DNA of 64,000 bases from Blastomussa wellsi (taxonomy: Eukaryota; Cnidaria; Anthozoa; Scleractinia; Plerogyridae): contig OX393570.1 of assembly GCA_947652115.1 (NCBI GenBank), positions 274,506 through 338,505 on the forward strand, read 5' to 3'. The position numbers and the translations under genes were made by a program. This document shows positions 24,427 to 38,200 of this stretch, piece by piece. Positions within the stretch are counted from its first letter, which is position 1. Each line of letters opens with the position of its first letter. The notes under the pieces were generated by a model. It had not been told where the DNA came from, searched no databases, and was given only the letters and a program-made list of their open reading frames with translations.

Positions 24427-24699
24427 GATCATACATAATTTTGTAGTTACTTTCACTATATACACCTTATGACTTTCATTGAGCTTTTGCTTTACGGAGT
24501 TAATGTTGACTCAGTAAAGACTGCCGAATAGGCCGTTTTGCAGGGAAGAGCACAAATATAAGTGCTGGCAAAGCACAAGAATGAGGGGGGTGGGTGCTAA
24601 ACTGCGTATTCTGCAGGGTATATCAATGTAGTAGCTATCAAATAAGAGCCTGTAGCATTCATTGTATTTCTTGCTTTGGTGTCGTTTTTCATGTCATTG

Positions 24700-26044
24700 T
24701 TAATATCCATTAGCAATGAAGTACTTTGCTAGTTTCTCGATAACAGAACAACAGCAGCCAGCCTGCATTCCATCTGAATATCCACCAATCAAAAGACATT
24801 TATTGGTTTTAACTGCAATAGCTCCTTCGTTGCCTTTGCGGCAGTAAACAGCATGTCCTGGGTCTGACCTGACAAACACATACTTTGTTCTGCTAATTGC
24901 AATGCCCTTTGAAAAGAAAGGAGTCGGATCTTTGGTGATGCCATTGATTAATGCTTGAGCCTCGCTTGGCAAAACCTGTTTCAAATTGAATCAACAAATG
25001 ATATTGATATTAGGGCGTATTTTAACAACCAACATCCTTGTTTCATGATCACAGCAGCTGATGTTGGGGAAGTGCCTTAGCTACCCACTTCACATTTTCG
25101 CTGAAAATAATCAGACCAATGGACCTATATTCTGCTATATTATATTCCATTCTACCTTCTTACAGGAGCAAGAAAAGCCCACCTCTACGATCACCTTTAT
25201 TTCAGGAAGAAAAGACCCATCTTCTCAACCCCTCTTTTTAACCACCAATCAGCACGGGAAACAGAAAAGTTAAAACATGTTTGTCTGTTGAAACGCTGTG
25301 GTGACGAAAACAGAAAATTAATTAACAACCCAGATTTGGTATTCTGTTCGACTTTTGACTTTGTATTGCCGGCTGTTCATGAGTGATTTCCGGCGAGAAA
25401 TGAGGCAGTTTCTTTTGGGATGCCGGCCAAATTGATAAATTATATTACAGTATGTCGGGTACATTTTATCATGATTGCGGCGAGCAAAATGCCCTTAGCA
25501 ACAATTCGAGATATTTGGAATGAATACATACACAATAAAACACACCTTCAAAGTAAGCTTTAACATGGAAAACTTTCTAAATAACAGAGTTTGATTGAAC
25601 TTGAGCGCTACAGAAATTTTGCAGATAAATCGGCTTTACTAGCAACAGGTCATTGCCAATTTTGAATTGACAAGCAATACAAAGAAATTCACGCGTAAGT
25701 TTATTCAGGTTTATTAATACACGGCAGACAAAGAACGATTTCGTTCCATTGAGCGATCGATTCTTCTATAGTAATAGGTCTTCTTAAAACTTGAAAATCG
25801 ATTAATCACCGCAATCAAAACAATTGGAGAGGAATCAGTACTAGTATAGTTACTCTTTTGGTACTTTTCTGAAACTCGGGCACACAGGAATGTTTACAAC
25901 GCGAAATATATTTAAACATCAACATACACACACCACAAACCCAGCGCTTGAGGCATATCTCGTCCCGTCCAGACCATGAATGGAAGCTCTTGCTACCTGA
26001 CTTGTCCCCAACAAACTTTCATCTACAAAATGTTGCCAGCTCAT
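24700..26044 (-). CDS. Profilin, two exons
   Basis: Small actin-monomer-binding protein that also binds polyproline and phosphoinositides in the cytoplasm. Exon 1 is 26044-25937 and starts MSWQHFVDE, the usual profilin opening. It continues ARASIHGLDG and YASSAGF. Exon 2 is 24975-24700, opening VLPSEAQALINGI and including FFSKGIAIS, NKCLLIGGYSDGMQ and the C-terminal helix ending YFIANGY. Total 127 residues, in the normal range. An alternative donor three bases downstream (exon 1 ending at 25934) would add one valine; the sequence cannot decide. The intron is about 960 bp with no recognised content. It diverges from RFC4 (254 bp between start codons) and converges on TADA3. Confidence 0.92.
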
Positions 26045-26298
26045 TCGACCAGACAGCGAAGAGTAAAGCTACTTCTGCTTTATTCTTCCTTGAAGCATAC
26101 ATTCAAATCGAGGGACGTGCCGCTCTGAACCTGCGACACCTCGGCGTCGTCACGCAACGCTTTGGCCGTGATAATAATCGAGACGCAGTCTGGGGCTTAG
26201 TACCGCGAAAACTCATTGGCGGGAAACGTGGTCCGCCATCTTTGACATAAACAAAACACGCTATTTGTGTTCCTGAAAGATCGGGATTTAAAGCAGCG
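26045..26298. promoter_or_regulatory. Shared divergent promoter, profilin and RFC4
   Basis: The 254 bp between the two start codons is relatively GC-rich, has a TCGTCACGC (CRE-like) stretch at about 26146-26154 and a CCGCCATCTTT motif (YY1-like on the minus strand) at 26233-26243. No TATA box is seen. The layout fits a housekeeping divergent promoter. Confidence 0.7.
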
Positions 26299-29200
26299 AT
26301 GGATGCCTTTCTACGTGGACAGAGTTCTGCTGCTAGCTCTTTAAAGCAAAAGCAGCAAGTCAGCGAAGAAACCGCCGGACCTTCAAGCAAAAGAATCATC
26401 ATTCCATGGGTCGAAAAATAGTGAGTTGTTTTGCCATTCAACAAGTTCCTTAGCTTCTTCGACCCATCGCTCCTGACATCTGTGATTATCGTTTTAACTA
26501 TCCCTTTTTACTTGCTCACAACAAATCCCTTCTCGCAAAGAGTAGGGCACGGAGTTCCCGGGCATATGTGGGAGATCTGTCTTTTCAGAAGAATTTCTGG
26601 TCAAAATCCCAAGGGACCAAGAGTTGAGACCTCTCAATTCCTGGGTTGAAGCTCGTGGCATTTGCACAAGTGCTTAATTTGAAGAAATATGAATAAAATC
26701 AAATCATTGCAGATAAAGTGCAGATGAAGTCATTGAAGTGTATGGTAAAGAAATTATCCTCACATTTGGGCTACTGTCAAACTTAAATGTTTTATGAATG
26801 TTTATTATGTAGTGACCAATCACAATAATGTTCAGAACACGGGAACAAAACTAAAACCACAAACTATTACTGTTGCTGTTTGCAGTTTAGTTTTCTCACA
26901 CCTTATTGTCTTTTTCCTTTTAACACAGTAACTGCATAAATATTTCTGCTGTTCATGGTTTTCTGAGCTTCATAATAAGAATTTAAGCTATTAGAAGGGA
27001 ACCTAAAAAATTCCTTTGTACTCAATTTTCTTTTTGTATTATTTTTAAATATTTAACCAGTCGTCCAAGGTCTGTAGATGATGTTGCTTACCAAGATGAA
27101 GTGGTATCTGTGTTAAAGAAGACATTGGAGGGAGCTGATCTTCCTAATTTGTTGTTTTATGGCCCTCCTGGTACAGGAAAAACATCCACTATACTCGCCA
27201 TTGCACGACAACTGTTTGGGTATGTACTGGTGGTGTACAAAAAATATCTTTTCCCCACTCATTAATTTCCTGATTCTATACTGCAAATTATGAAAGCCAC
27301 TTAATTTATTTATAAATCAAGACCTCAAAGTTTGATTCAGACTTAAGGGTTCATAACAAAAATGTGTAGTCCTATAGAATATACATATCTCCCCACCCCC
27401 CACCCCTTGAAATTCCAATGAAGCTTCCATTCTTTCTTCCCGTTCCACCCCAGGAATAAATGCACATGCACAACTGGTCTTTCATTTACCTAAGGGGCCA
27501 CCAAGAAAAACAGAAAGATGCTACATATTTGAAACTTTGCTTTGGAGATATTTTATCTTATTCTGTTTGTTTCTGCTGTTTAGATCTGAAATGATGAAAG
27601 CACGAGTACTTGAATTAAACGCATCAGATGAGCGTGGAATACAGGTCTGTAAAACATTTTGCCAAATTATCTCTAGATTTACAGTTGTCAAGGTGAGTGC
27701 TGTAAAACTTCAGCCATTAATTTATTCTGTTAAATGGGCATTAGAAAGTGACAGATGGGCTGAAGTAAGGAATTGATGAGAGATGCTCACTGTGGAACAT
27801 AGACGTCATTTCCTTGTGTGCTTTCAAAGGCTGGGGCACACTAGGAGAGAAGTTGTAGGGTGTCAGGGCCCTGTGACAAGTTGTTCCATGTGTACTGCTT
27901 CCATTTAACTACTTGCTGTGACAAGAGGCACATCAGGAAGCAACAGGTTGCTACAACAATTTGGCTCGTGTGACAAAGTAAATATTAGTGCAAGTGGTTG
28001 TTGCTGGACAGAATTTTGTCACTGATCAGTCACATGAATACAAAGCAGTTTGATTTTGTGTAACAGATGGCAGCAACAAATTCTGTTGCAGCGACCAAGA
28101 ATGTACCAGGTCACATAAAGCAAACTGCACAGCGACTTGTTCATATGACATGTCACAGTGACTGGTCACCTAGTGTGTTTAGGTCTTACCACTATAGAGC
28201 AAAGGATCGTGTCAGAATGTCATAAATGCAATTAATAGTCTAAAAGAATAATAGTGCAGACATTAGCCTGAATTTCATTAAGTTCTCATAAATTCTTAAA
28301 TTGTTTTCAGGTGGTGAGAGACAAAGTGAAGAAGTTTGCACAACTAGCAGCTTCTGGTATTCGGGCAGAGTAAGTTTTGTCATATACAAGCCTGCAGACA
28401 TCATTAACTTTACAAAATTTTGCAAACTGAATTGGATCAGTTGAATAGCTTGCTCTACAGTGATCCCTCTTAAGGTACAAGCAAATTCAGGAATCCCTTG
28501 TTGAGGGATGATTGCATGCTGTTACAAAAAGATTGTTCTGGTAATACCCACTTCTTAGTCCTTTACTTTTTGTTTCAGTGGCAAACCATGTCCAGCCTTC
28601 AAGCTGGTTATTCTAGATGAAGCAGATTCTATGACACCAAGTGCTCAGGTTTGATTTTCTTTACCTATTCAGGGCTAAACTCAAAATATGAATTGTCCTT
28701 ACTCATTACCACACATGTTTTGCAAGGAGTTGTGAGAATTTGGCAGTACATCAGGACAACATCTTTCTTTTATTTTCTTTATCCTTGTATTTTGTCTCAT
28801 TGTATAATGATGATGTTATGACAGGAAACAGGCTTTTTGTCTTCTGTTCAATAGGCAGCCTTGAGAAGAACCATGGAAAAAGAGACAAAGACAACAAGAT
28901 TTTGTCTTATTTGTAACTATGTTAGCAGGTAATAAATGAAATGTATGTAGGCAGAACTTTTGCAAATTAAGGAATATTGAACACTTTGCTCCCTCACTAA
29001 GGGTAGCTATGGATTGCACCAAATGTGTTGTTCCAAAAAAAAACATCCATGCCACTCTCAAAGAAGGTATTTTCGGGTTTTGTACCCTTCCACCCCTCTG
29101 GAAGTAGTAATTTCCAGTGACCTCCTTGGTGTATAGGATTTTGTGGAACTGTACAATGATCCTCATTAGTCTATTGCATCCTCACAAGTTTTCAATGTTT

Positions 29201-32200
29201 ATTGAACCTGGGTTATTATGAAGAAAATGTTTGAATTGTGAGTGTTTTAAATTCTTTCTTCCTTGCAGAATTATTGAGCCCTTAACATCACGTTGTTCCA
29301 AGTTTCGTTTCAAGCCATTATCCACAGAAACATTGGAGAAGAGACTTAACATGATTTGCGAACAAGAAGATGTGAAATGTGATAATAAAGTATGCAACAG
29401 GATAATTTTTGTGTGCTTTTGTCAATACCTTAAAAGATTTTGGACCATAGCTCACCAGAGTTCTCTATTTACAGCTTAACCAAAGTTGTCATTGAAGAGA
29501 AATAAAAATTTTATTCCCTTTATCTCTATCAAGAGACATAAGCTTCTCCTTATTTTTTTTCTTTTGAGAACAACTACAGTGAGTATTTGGATGAGGTGCA
29601 TGTGACAAGAATATAGAAACTAATGATCAGTTAGGGGATATCGTCACGATATGTAGCAGCAAATTTACAGATCTTATGTTCACTAGTGTTAACTAAGTAA
29701 CTACCAAAGAAGAATTTTTTACATACATTTATTGCGTTTTGTATGAACTGAAAGGAATTTTTGTAGGAGTTAACATTTCTTAACTTGATCTTCTGCTCAA
29801 TAGGCAATTCACGAGTTAATAAAAATATCAGAAGGAGACATGAGAAAGGTAAAAAAGAGACAAAAATATTTGAGATATACTGTAATTTTTAAGGTGGATT
29901 GTAAGGGTTTCCATCATTTTCCGCTAAATTGTGGTTGCTGCTACATGCAGAAATAAAAGGAAACAAAATTAATACTAATTCAAAAAGTTGTAGAAGGGAT
30001 TTGTGAATTCTAGTTACCATAGCAACAGTTTGATGTAGGTAAGCACCCTTAATTTTAGCTTTGAGTGCTAATAGGTCAATAATGAGCTCAGTAACCCCCA
30101 TTTTTTTATAACTGAGTTATGATCATTGCGTCACGATTCATACAATGTGTATGAACTTTGTCCAAGTGGCAACAAGTGGTGTACCTGTTTAAATTCTTTC
30201 AATACATTTCACAAGACAAAAAAGGAGGGTGGCTTGAATAAAAAAAAGGATTGACGTTGGATACAAATCTCATTTTTGTACTTGGTTTCTCTTCTCTGCT
30301 TTCCACCTGACAACCATTTTAAAATTGACTGCATTGTTTTTTAAGGCTATAACATATCTGCAAAGTGCATACAGACTGAAAGGAGAGGATGTTGTTGAGG
30401 CTGCTGACATCACAGAAATAGCTGGGGTAGGAACAAGCTCATTTTGGCTGTTGTTAATTTTCCTATTGCAGAAAATTAACCTTTTTTACAACTATCTTTT
30501 AGGTTGTTCCTGCTGAAATGGCTGACAAACTTTTCGAAGCTTGTGGGTCAGACTCGTATGAGAAACTGGACTGCACTGTCAAGGTAAACAATTCTATGGT
30601 GACATGAATCAGTTTGGTTTCATGTAAATATTATTAAGAAACAGTTCACATAACACTGAAGCCAAGATATTAGCTCAAATTCAAGGTTTCTAACATTTTT
30701 AATATCGTAACTTATTTAGAAAATCTTCTGTACACACTGTACCCAACGTTTGCAACAGTATCATTGCATCTACAACCTTTTGCACACAGTGCATACCTAT
30801 ATATTGTAACGGCACCCGTGTGCCTCAGTTTTAGTTGTTGTCACGCAATCGTGACACGGTCACATTTTTAGATTACGTCACCACGCACATGCGCGGTAAG
30901 TTTCAGTTTCGTTTAGACCACGCGGTGTCCTGCCATTTTAGCCCGGAAAGGCGTAAGTTTTTTGTATTTTCTGCGTTTATTGTCTGTATTTTCACTCCCT
31001 TTTTGTTTCTTTATAGCTTAGTGACATTTTGTAACAATTTTCATTTCAGTTTTGACAGTTTGGTTAGTTAATTAAACTCGTTCAAGCCAAATGGGTCTCT
31101 TGTGTGTTTATGGATGCCCGCGCCGGTACAGTCAAAAGCCTGGTTGTTGTTGTTTTTAGTCAAGTCCCTTCTTCAAGCTGGATACTAGTAAACGTTGTCG
31201 AAAGATGACCGAAAAGGGTCGCGAGTTTACGCTCGAGCTACGAAAGAAAGCAGCCTTGGACAGCAAGAGGAAATTCGAACACGAAGTTTGTTTGTTTGAA
31301 AGATTAATCGCCGAGTCGAAAAGCCACGACGTCATAAAGAAAAGATTCCAAGCGCTCAAAGTCTTCTCGGAAAACACGTTGCAAGAATTCGTCAATTGTT
31401 TAAACTTGACTACGGATCCGGGAGAAATTAGCGAAATCACAAGCAAACAGCAGGAAGTACATGTTTCATGGGAAAAAATTCGTGCCGAAGCTTTACGCCG
31501 TCTGGATTATTTAGATTGGAGAGATGAAACGAAATCACACTCGTCTCGCGGATCTCGAAGGTCAAAACTTTCACAGACATCTGCACGGAGCCATTCGTCC
31601 TGCAAAGATGCTTTGCTCGGCGCTGCAGCCAAACGTGCCGTGCTCGAACAAAGGTTACGTTTTTCAGACTCGGTTAAAGACCAAGAGAAAGCCCTCGCTA
31701 AGTTAAGGATTCAACAAGAACTCTGTGAGACCGTTGCCGAAGAGGCGGTCTATAGAGAAGCATTCGATGAAGAAAACCAAGACAGCGGAGGTGAGTCAGA
31801 TTCAAAACTTCCCACTGCCTTTGGTAACATTATAGACACCTACTTACATGATCAAGAGTCTTGTTTACCTACTCAACCTCCTGTCACGCAACCTTTGAGT
31901 GACACACTGTCATCAGTTCATGTTCCACAGCCATTAGTTAGTACTGTTACAGAGTCTTCAGTCCCTGTTACACAGTCGCCAGTTAGCGCTGTTCCACAGC
32001 CATCAGTTAGCACTATTCCACAGCCATTAGCTCCTGTTACAGAACCATCAGTTCCTGTTCCACAGCCATTAGTTAGTACTGTTACAGAGTCTTCAGTCCC
32101 TGTTACACAGTCACCAGTTAGCGCTGTTCCACAGCCATCAGTTAGCACTATTCCACAGCCATCAGCTCCTGTTACACAGTCATCAGTTAGCACTGTTCCA

Positions 32201-35200
32201 CAGCCATCAGTTAGCACTGTTCCACAGCCATCAGTTAGCACTGTTCCACAGCCATCCGTTAGCACTGCTCCACAGCCATCAGCTCCTGTTACACAGCCAT
32301 CAGCTACTGTTACACAGCCATCAGTTACTGTTACACAGCCAAATGCTTCTGTTTTCGACCCGTCAATATCTGTACCACTGACGCCGTCCTTAGTCACTCC
32401 TAGCCGGTGTTCAGTATTTATGTATCCTTACCTGGGCCAGTCCCCGTCGATCTACACGACTCCACGTTCATCATCAAGCTTCTTGTCAAGTGTATACAGA
32501 GCAACAACCCCAAGGTACCCTGCAAACGTGACAAATCAAGATGCAACTCTCATCCCCCCTTCTGTTTTCTCATCTACCAGTCTAAGCATGAGTTATCAAC
32601 CTCAAAGCATCTATGGAGGATACTCTCCAATTTACGTCACACCTCAGCCATCGCAAACCAGTCCTGTTTATGTAATGCCAGCACCTGATAACAGCCAACA
32701 AATCACTGATGCCTTAGCCAAAGTCACGCAATTGCAACGCTTACCACGAGCAGTACCTGATGTCTTCAATGGAGAAGAAAGTGACAAAACTAAATTCTTC
32801 TTATGGGAAACAGCCTTTAACGCCCTCATAGACTCAGCTCCAGTGACGCCACAACAGAAATTATACCTTCTCTTCCAATACCTGGGAGGTAGAGCCAAGA
32901 AAGTTGTCGAACAGCTACAGTTCATGAGTAGTGATCCTGAAAGAGCCTATGCAGAGGCAAGAAAGAAATTAAAGGAACGTTTTGGACATTCAGCCATTCT
33001 TAGCAAAGAGTTTGAGGACAAGCTAACAAATTGGCCTAAGATCGGGAACAATGATGCAAAGAGCATGCAAGAGTTCAGTGATTTTCTGCAACAAGTTGAG
33101 CTAGCAACAGTGCACATTCCTAATTTGAAGATCTTTGAGTACTCGTCCAAATTGCAGAGTCTAGTGGAAAAGCTTCCAGGCTGGTTTCAGAGTAAATGGT
33201 CCACCAAAGTTCAAAAATTGCAACGAACTGAGGGTCAGAATGCATTCCCCTCGTTTTCAGACTTTGTGAATGAAGTCAATTTCCATGCAGAACGAATGAA
33301 TATTCCCCAGATTTCACAAACACCACCTGTTACTGGCAACCAAAGAAATGTACCCGTCCCTCCAGTCACTCCCTTCCGCAGAGGACCACAGATTCCTAAA
33401 AGGCGTGATCAGTCCTTGCCAGTTACAGCACTCACGACTTCGTCAACCCCTGATGGTCCTAAAGGTTCAGAAGGAACCAAGCCTGTGAACGACATCACGC
33501 CAGTTACCTCTTCTCGTAGTCAGACCACACCTGCTGCACCCAAACCAGCTTTCTGTCCCTTCCACAGGACAAAGTCCCACAATCTTGATGAGTGTCAAAA
33601 ATTTCGTGAACTAGACTTTGCTGCACGAAAGGACTTTATGTTCAGACACAGACTGTGCTTTAACTGCTTCAAGTCATCGGATCACACAAGCAAGACGTGC
33701 AATCAGGGTCCACCCAAATGTGAGATATGTGGAAACAGGCACCTTACACTTCTCCATGATCCATCAAGACCAGAAAACCAGACCACGCCCATATCATCAG
33801 CCTGTACTCAAGTCTGCAACGGAGCACCTGCTCGTTCATGTGCTAGGATTGTTCTGTTGAAGGTATCCGACCGATCAGATTCATCAAAGGAGGTGTTGAC
33901 ATATGCAGTCCTAGACGATCAATCAACTGATGTCTTTGTTACGGACTCTCTGTTAAATGAATTGAATGTCAACAGTCAGGAGGTCAATCTTCAAGTGAAC
34001 ACGATCCTGGGCACCAACACTGCTCGGATGCGTAAAGTTTCGGGTCTGCAAATTCAAGATGTGAATGGAGAACATTCGCCAGTCAAGGTACCATATGCGT
34101 ATGCTCAAGAGAACATCCCTGCAACACATCATGACATTGCTACCCCTGAGATAGCAAGACAGTGGGAACACTTGAAAGTTATTGCTGATCAAATCCATCA
34201 TCAACCACATGTAGGCATTGGCATGTTGATTGGTAGAAATGCCCCCACTGCCTTTCAACCACTAGAAGTTATTTATGGAGAAGCAGACGAACCATGGGCG
34301 GAGAGATACAAATTCGGGTGGACAATTATCGGCCCTGTTTGTTTGGACAAGAATGCGTTTGAAGAACCTACCCACAAAGCATCTGTGAATCGTGTAACCG
34401 TTATGAGAGAGGAACTGCCCATTCACAATCTCCAGGTGGACATGGCAGCCAATTTCATTAACAAAACACAAGTGAAAGACATGACGTCCCCCCAGCAGAT
34501 TCGCGAGATGATGCAACTTGACTATAGTGAACTGAACTACAGCCGCAGCAATCCCGGAACTGGACTTGCACAATCGATCGAAGATAGACGCTTCTGTCAA
34601 ATCATAAGTTCGGAAATTCACAGGAATCATCTCGGCAACTGGGAGGTCCCACTCCCTTTCAGGAGAGACAAGATAAACTTGCCAGACAACCGAGAACAGT
34701 GTGTAAAAAGACTGTTGTCCCTAAGGAGAAAGCTTATCAGGGACCAGAAAACGAAAGAGAACTATGTTGAATTTATGCAGAAAATTCTTGACCGCCAGCA
34801 TGCCAGTCGTGTTCCGACAGATGAGCTTACGGGTCTCCCTGGTAAAGTATGGTACTTGCCACATTTCGATGTATACCATCCAAAGAAGCCCGATCAAGTA
34901 CGGGTTGTCTTCGATTGCAGTGCTGTCTTTTGTAATGAGTCTTTGAACAGAAACCTTCTACAAGGCCCAGACCAGTTGAACTCTCTCGTTGGAGTCTTGA
35001 ACCGCTTCCGTAAAGATGAAGTTGCAATAACTTGTGATGTGGAACAAATGTTCCATAGTTTCTATGTAGATCCCGCCAGCAGAGACTTCCTCCGCTTTCT
35101 TTGGTATGAGAACAATGATCTAAATGGCCCGATCGTTGAGTTCCGCATGAATGTTCATCTCTTCGGAGCTGTATCGTCTCCTGCAGTAGCCAACTATTGT

Positions 35201-38200
35201 CTTCATGAAACAGCAGAGGTTGGTCGTGCGCAGTTTGGTGACAAAGCTACGGATTTTCTCTGTAGAGACTTTTACGTCGATGATGGACTCACTTCAGTTT
35301 CTACTGTTGTGGAAGCCATCAAGTTGATTGAAGACAGCCAAGCCCTTTGCGCGTCTGCAAAGCTCCGTCTTCATAAGTTCGCCAGCAATTGTAAAGATGT
35401 CTTAGAAGCACTTCCCAAAGATGACCGAGCAAAGGACCTTAAGGATCTTGACCTCCGTCATGACGCGTTACCTATCCAAAGGTCCCTCGGCACCTTTTGG
35501 TGTATAGAGTCAGATACCTTAGGCTTTCGTATAGAACTAAAGGATAAACCGCTGTCTCGTCGCGGGATCCTTTCGACGATAAGTTCTGTGTACGATCCAC
35601 TTGGGATCGTCTCACCAGTGATCTTGACCGGGAAACTGATCTTACGAGATCTTTGCCTTCAGAATGTAGACTGGGACGACCCTGTTCCGGAGGACATCCT
35701 CCCTCGTTGGCAAAGATGGCGTAATGAGCTACCACTGCTAGAGAATGTCGCTGTTCAGCGTTGCTTCAAACCATGCAGTTTTGGAAAAGTGATGCAATCT
35801 GAAATCCACAGTTTCTCAGATGCCAGTCAGTCTGGAATCGGTCAGGTCTCGTACCTGCGACTTGTCAATGAAAACAAAGATGTTCATGTCAGTTTCCTGA
35901 TGTCCAAAGCAAGAGTTGCTCCCATCAAGCCAGTGTCGACTCCTCGTATGGAACTAACGGCCGCTGTCGTGTCGGTGAACGTAACTACTATGCTGCAAAA
36001 TGAACTAGACTACACAAGCTTACAGTCAGTCTATTATACAGATGCTGAGGTGGTGATTGCTTACATCCAAAATGACGCACGTCGGTTCCATGTTTTTGTA
36101 GGCAATAGAGTGCAGCACATCCGTGACCGTAGTAAACCAGAACAGTGGCACCATGTACCTGGAAAAGAGAACCCTGCAGACGAGGCATCTCGCTCTCTCA
36201 CGGCCAGTCAGCTACTTGACAATAAAAGATGGTTTCATGGACCAGAGTTCCTCTGGAAGAGCAATGTGCCACTCCTGAACACAGTGCCGCCAACCGAACT
36301 ACCAAAGGATGACGTTGAAGTGAAGTCAAAGGTCCTCACCACAGTATGCTCACCATCCGAAGAACCCGCTAATCTTCTGGTTTACCTTCAGCGTACCTCG
36401 TCGTGGTACAAAGCCAAGGTCTCAGTCGCTTGGATCATAAGAGCAATGTCCAACCGCCAAACAGCCTTGTTAGCATGTAAACCCCACTGCAGTAATGAAG
36501 TACAACCGGCGAAGGCTGCCGACATATCAAGAAGTGACAAGAGTACTAAGATCTTGCCCCTCAAAGTAGAGGAACTAGTTCACTCAGAAAGAGCTATCTT
36601 GCGCGAGCTCCAACAGGAACATTTTGGTCCCGTGATACAGTCATTGAAGAATCTTGATGGTAATTCAGACCAGTTCCAAGAAAGAAACACTGCACGACAC
36701 AGAAACAAGAGATTAAAGACGACTAGCAATTTGTACAAGTTAGACCCGTTCGTCGACGGAGATGGACTGCTCCGAATTGGTGGACGTATACGCCGTGCGG
36801 ATATGCCTCTAGATGTCAAACATCCTCTCATCTTACCGAAGAGCGATCACATCACTGATCTTATTGTGAGACACTTCCACTCGGCGACCGTACATCACCA
36901 AGGACGTGGAATCACCCACAACGCGATTCGTCAGGCTGGGTTTTGGATTGTTAATGGCCGTTCTTCAGTCGCAAGAACAATCGCAGAATGTGTCACCTGC
37001 CGCAAATTGCGAAGTCGACCACTTACGCAAAAGATGTCAGACCTACCAGAAGAGCGCGTCTCGCCGACCGCCCCCTTTCATTACACAGGCATGGATGTGT
37101 TCGGTCCATTTTACGTAAAAGAGGGCCGCAAAACTTTGAAGCGCTATGGCTTAGTTTTCACATGCCTTGCATCCCGCGCTATCCATCTTGAGACGCTCAA
37201 CTCCATGGAAGCCGACTCTTTCATAAGTGCCCTACGCCGTTTCATCTGTAGACGTGGGAAAGTCCGTGAACTACGCTCCGACCAGGGGACAAATTTCATT
37301 GGTGCCAAAAATGAACTGGCCGCCGCTTTGCAAACGCTTGATCAAGCTCGGATCAAGAACTTTCTCCGTACCAAAGACTGTGACTGGATCGATTTTAACA
37401 TGAATGTTCCCACTGCTTCGCATATGGGCGGAATTTGGGAAAGGATGATCAAGTCAGTCAGATCAGTACTCCTGGGCCTACTGCAAGAACAAGGCACCCA
37501 ACTAGATGATGAAGCATTACGCACTTTGATGACAGAAGCAGAAAACGTCATTAACAGCCGCCCACTTACCGTGGACAGTCTTTCCGATCCAGCTTCACCA
37601 GAACCCATAACACCAAATCATCTCTTGACGCTGAAGTCTGAGGTAGTACTCCCCCCTCCTGGCAGTTTTGATCAGTTAGACGTATATTCTAGAAAGAGGT
37701 GGCGCCGAGTACAACATTTAGCAAATCAGTTTTGGTTCAGATGGCGTCGAGAATACCTCTCTCTCCTTCAGAAGAGACAGAAGTGGAACGTCCCGCAACG
37801 AGATTGCAGAGAAGGAGATATTGTCTTACTCCTAGATGGTGACCTGCCCAGGAACCAATGGCCACTCGCCCAAGTGATGAAGGTTTTCCCAAGCAAGGAT
37901 GGCCTCATCCGCAAGGTGCAACTGTCTGTTGTCCAAGACGGAAAACGAAAACAGCTGGAACGGCCCATCCACAAGTTGGTGTTACTGCTCCCTCGAGAAG
38001 AAGCTACAGACCAGGATGTCATCCCCGTCCGAGGAGCCAGTACTAAGGACAATGACTGACATTAAACTAGTTCTTTATTTTGTAAATGAGTCTCATTTAG
38101 GGGAGCCATGTAACGGCACCCGTGTGCCTCAGTTTTAGTTGTTGTCACGCAATCGTGACACGGTCACATTTTTAGATTACGTCACCACGCACATGCGCGG

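Noticed and set aside
31918..32397. 159-codon minus-strand frame inside the BEL/Pao element
   Set aside because: It is the reverse reading of the proline-glutamine-serine repeat tract and repeats with the same period.
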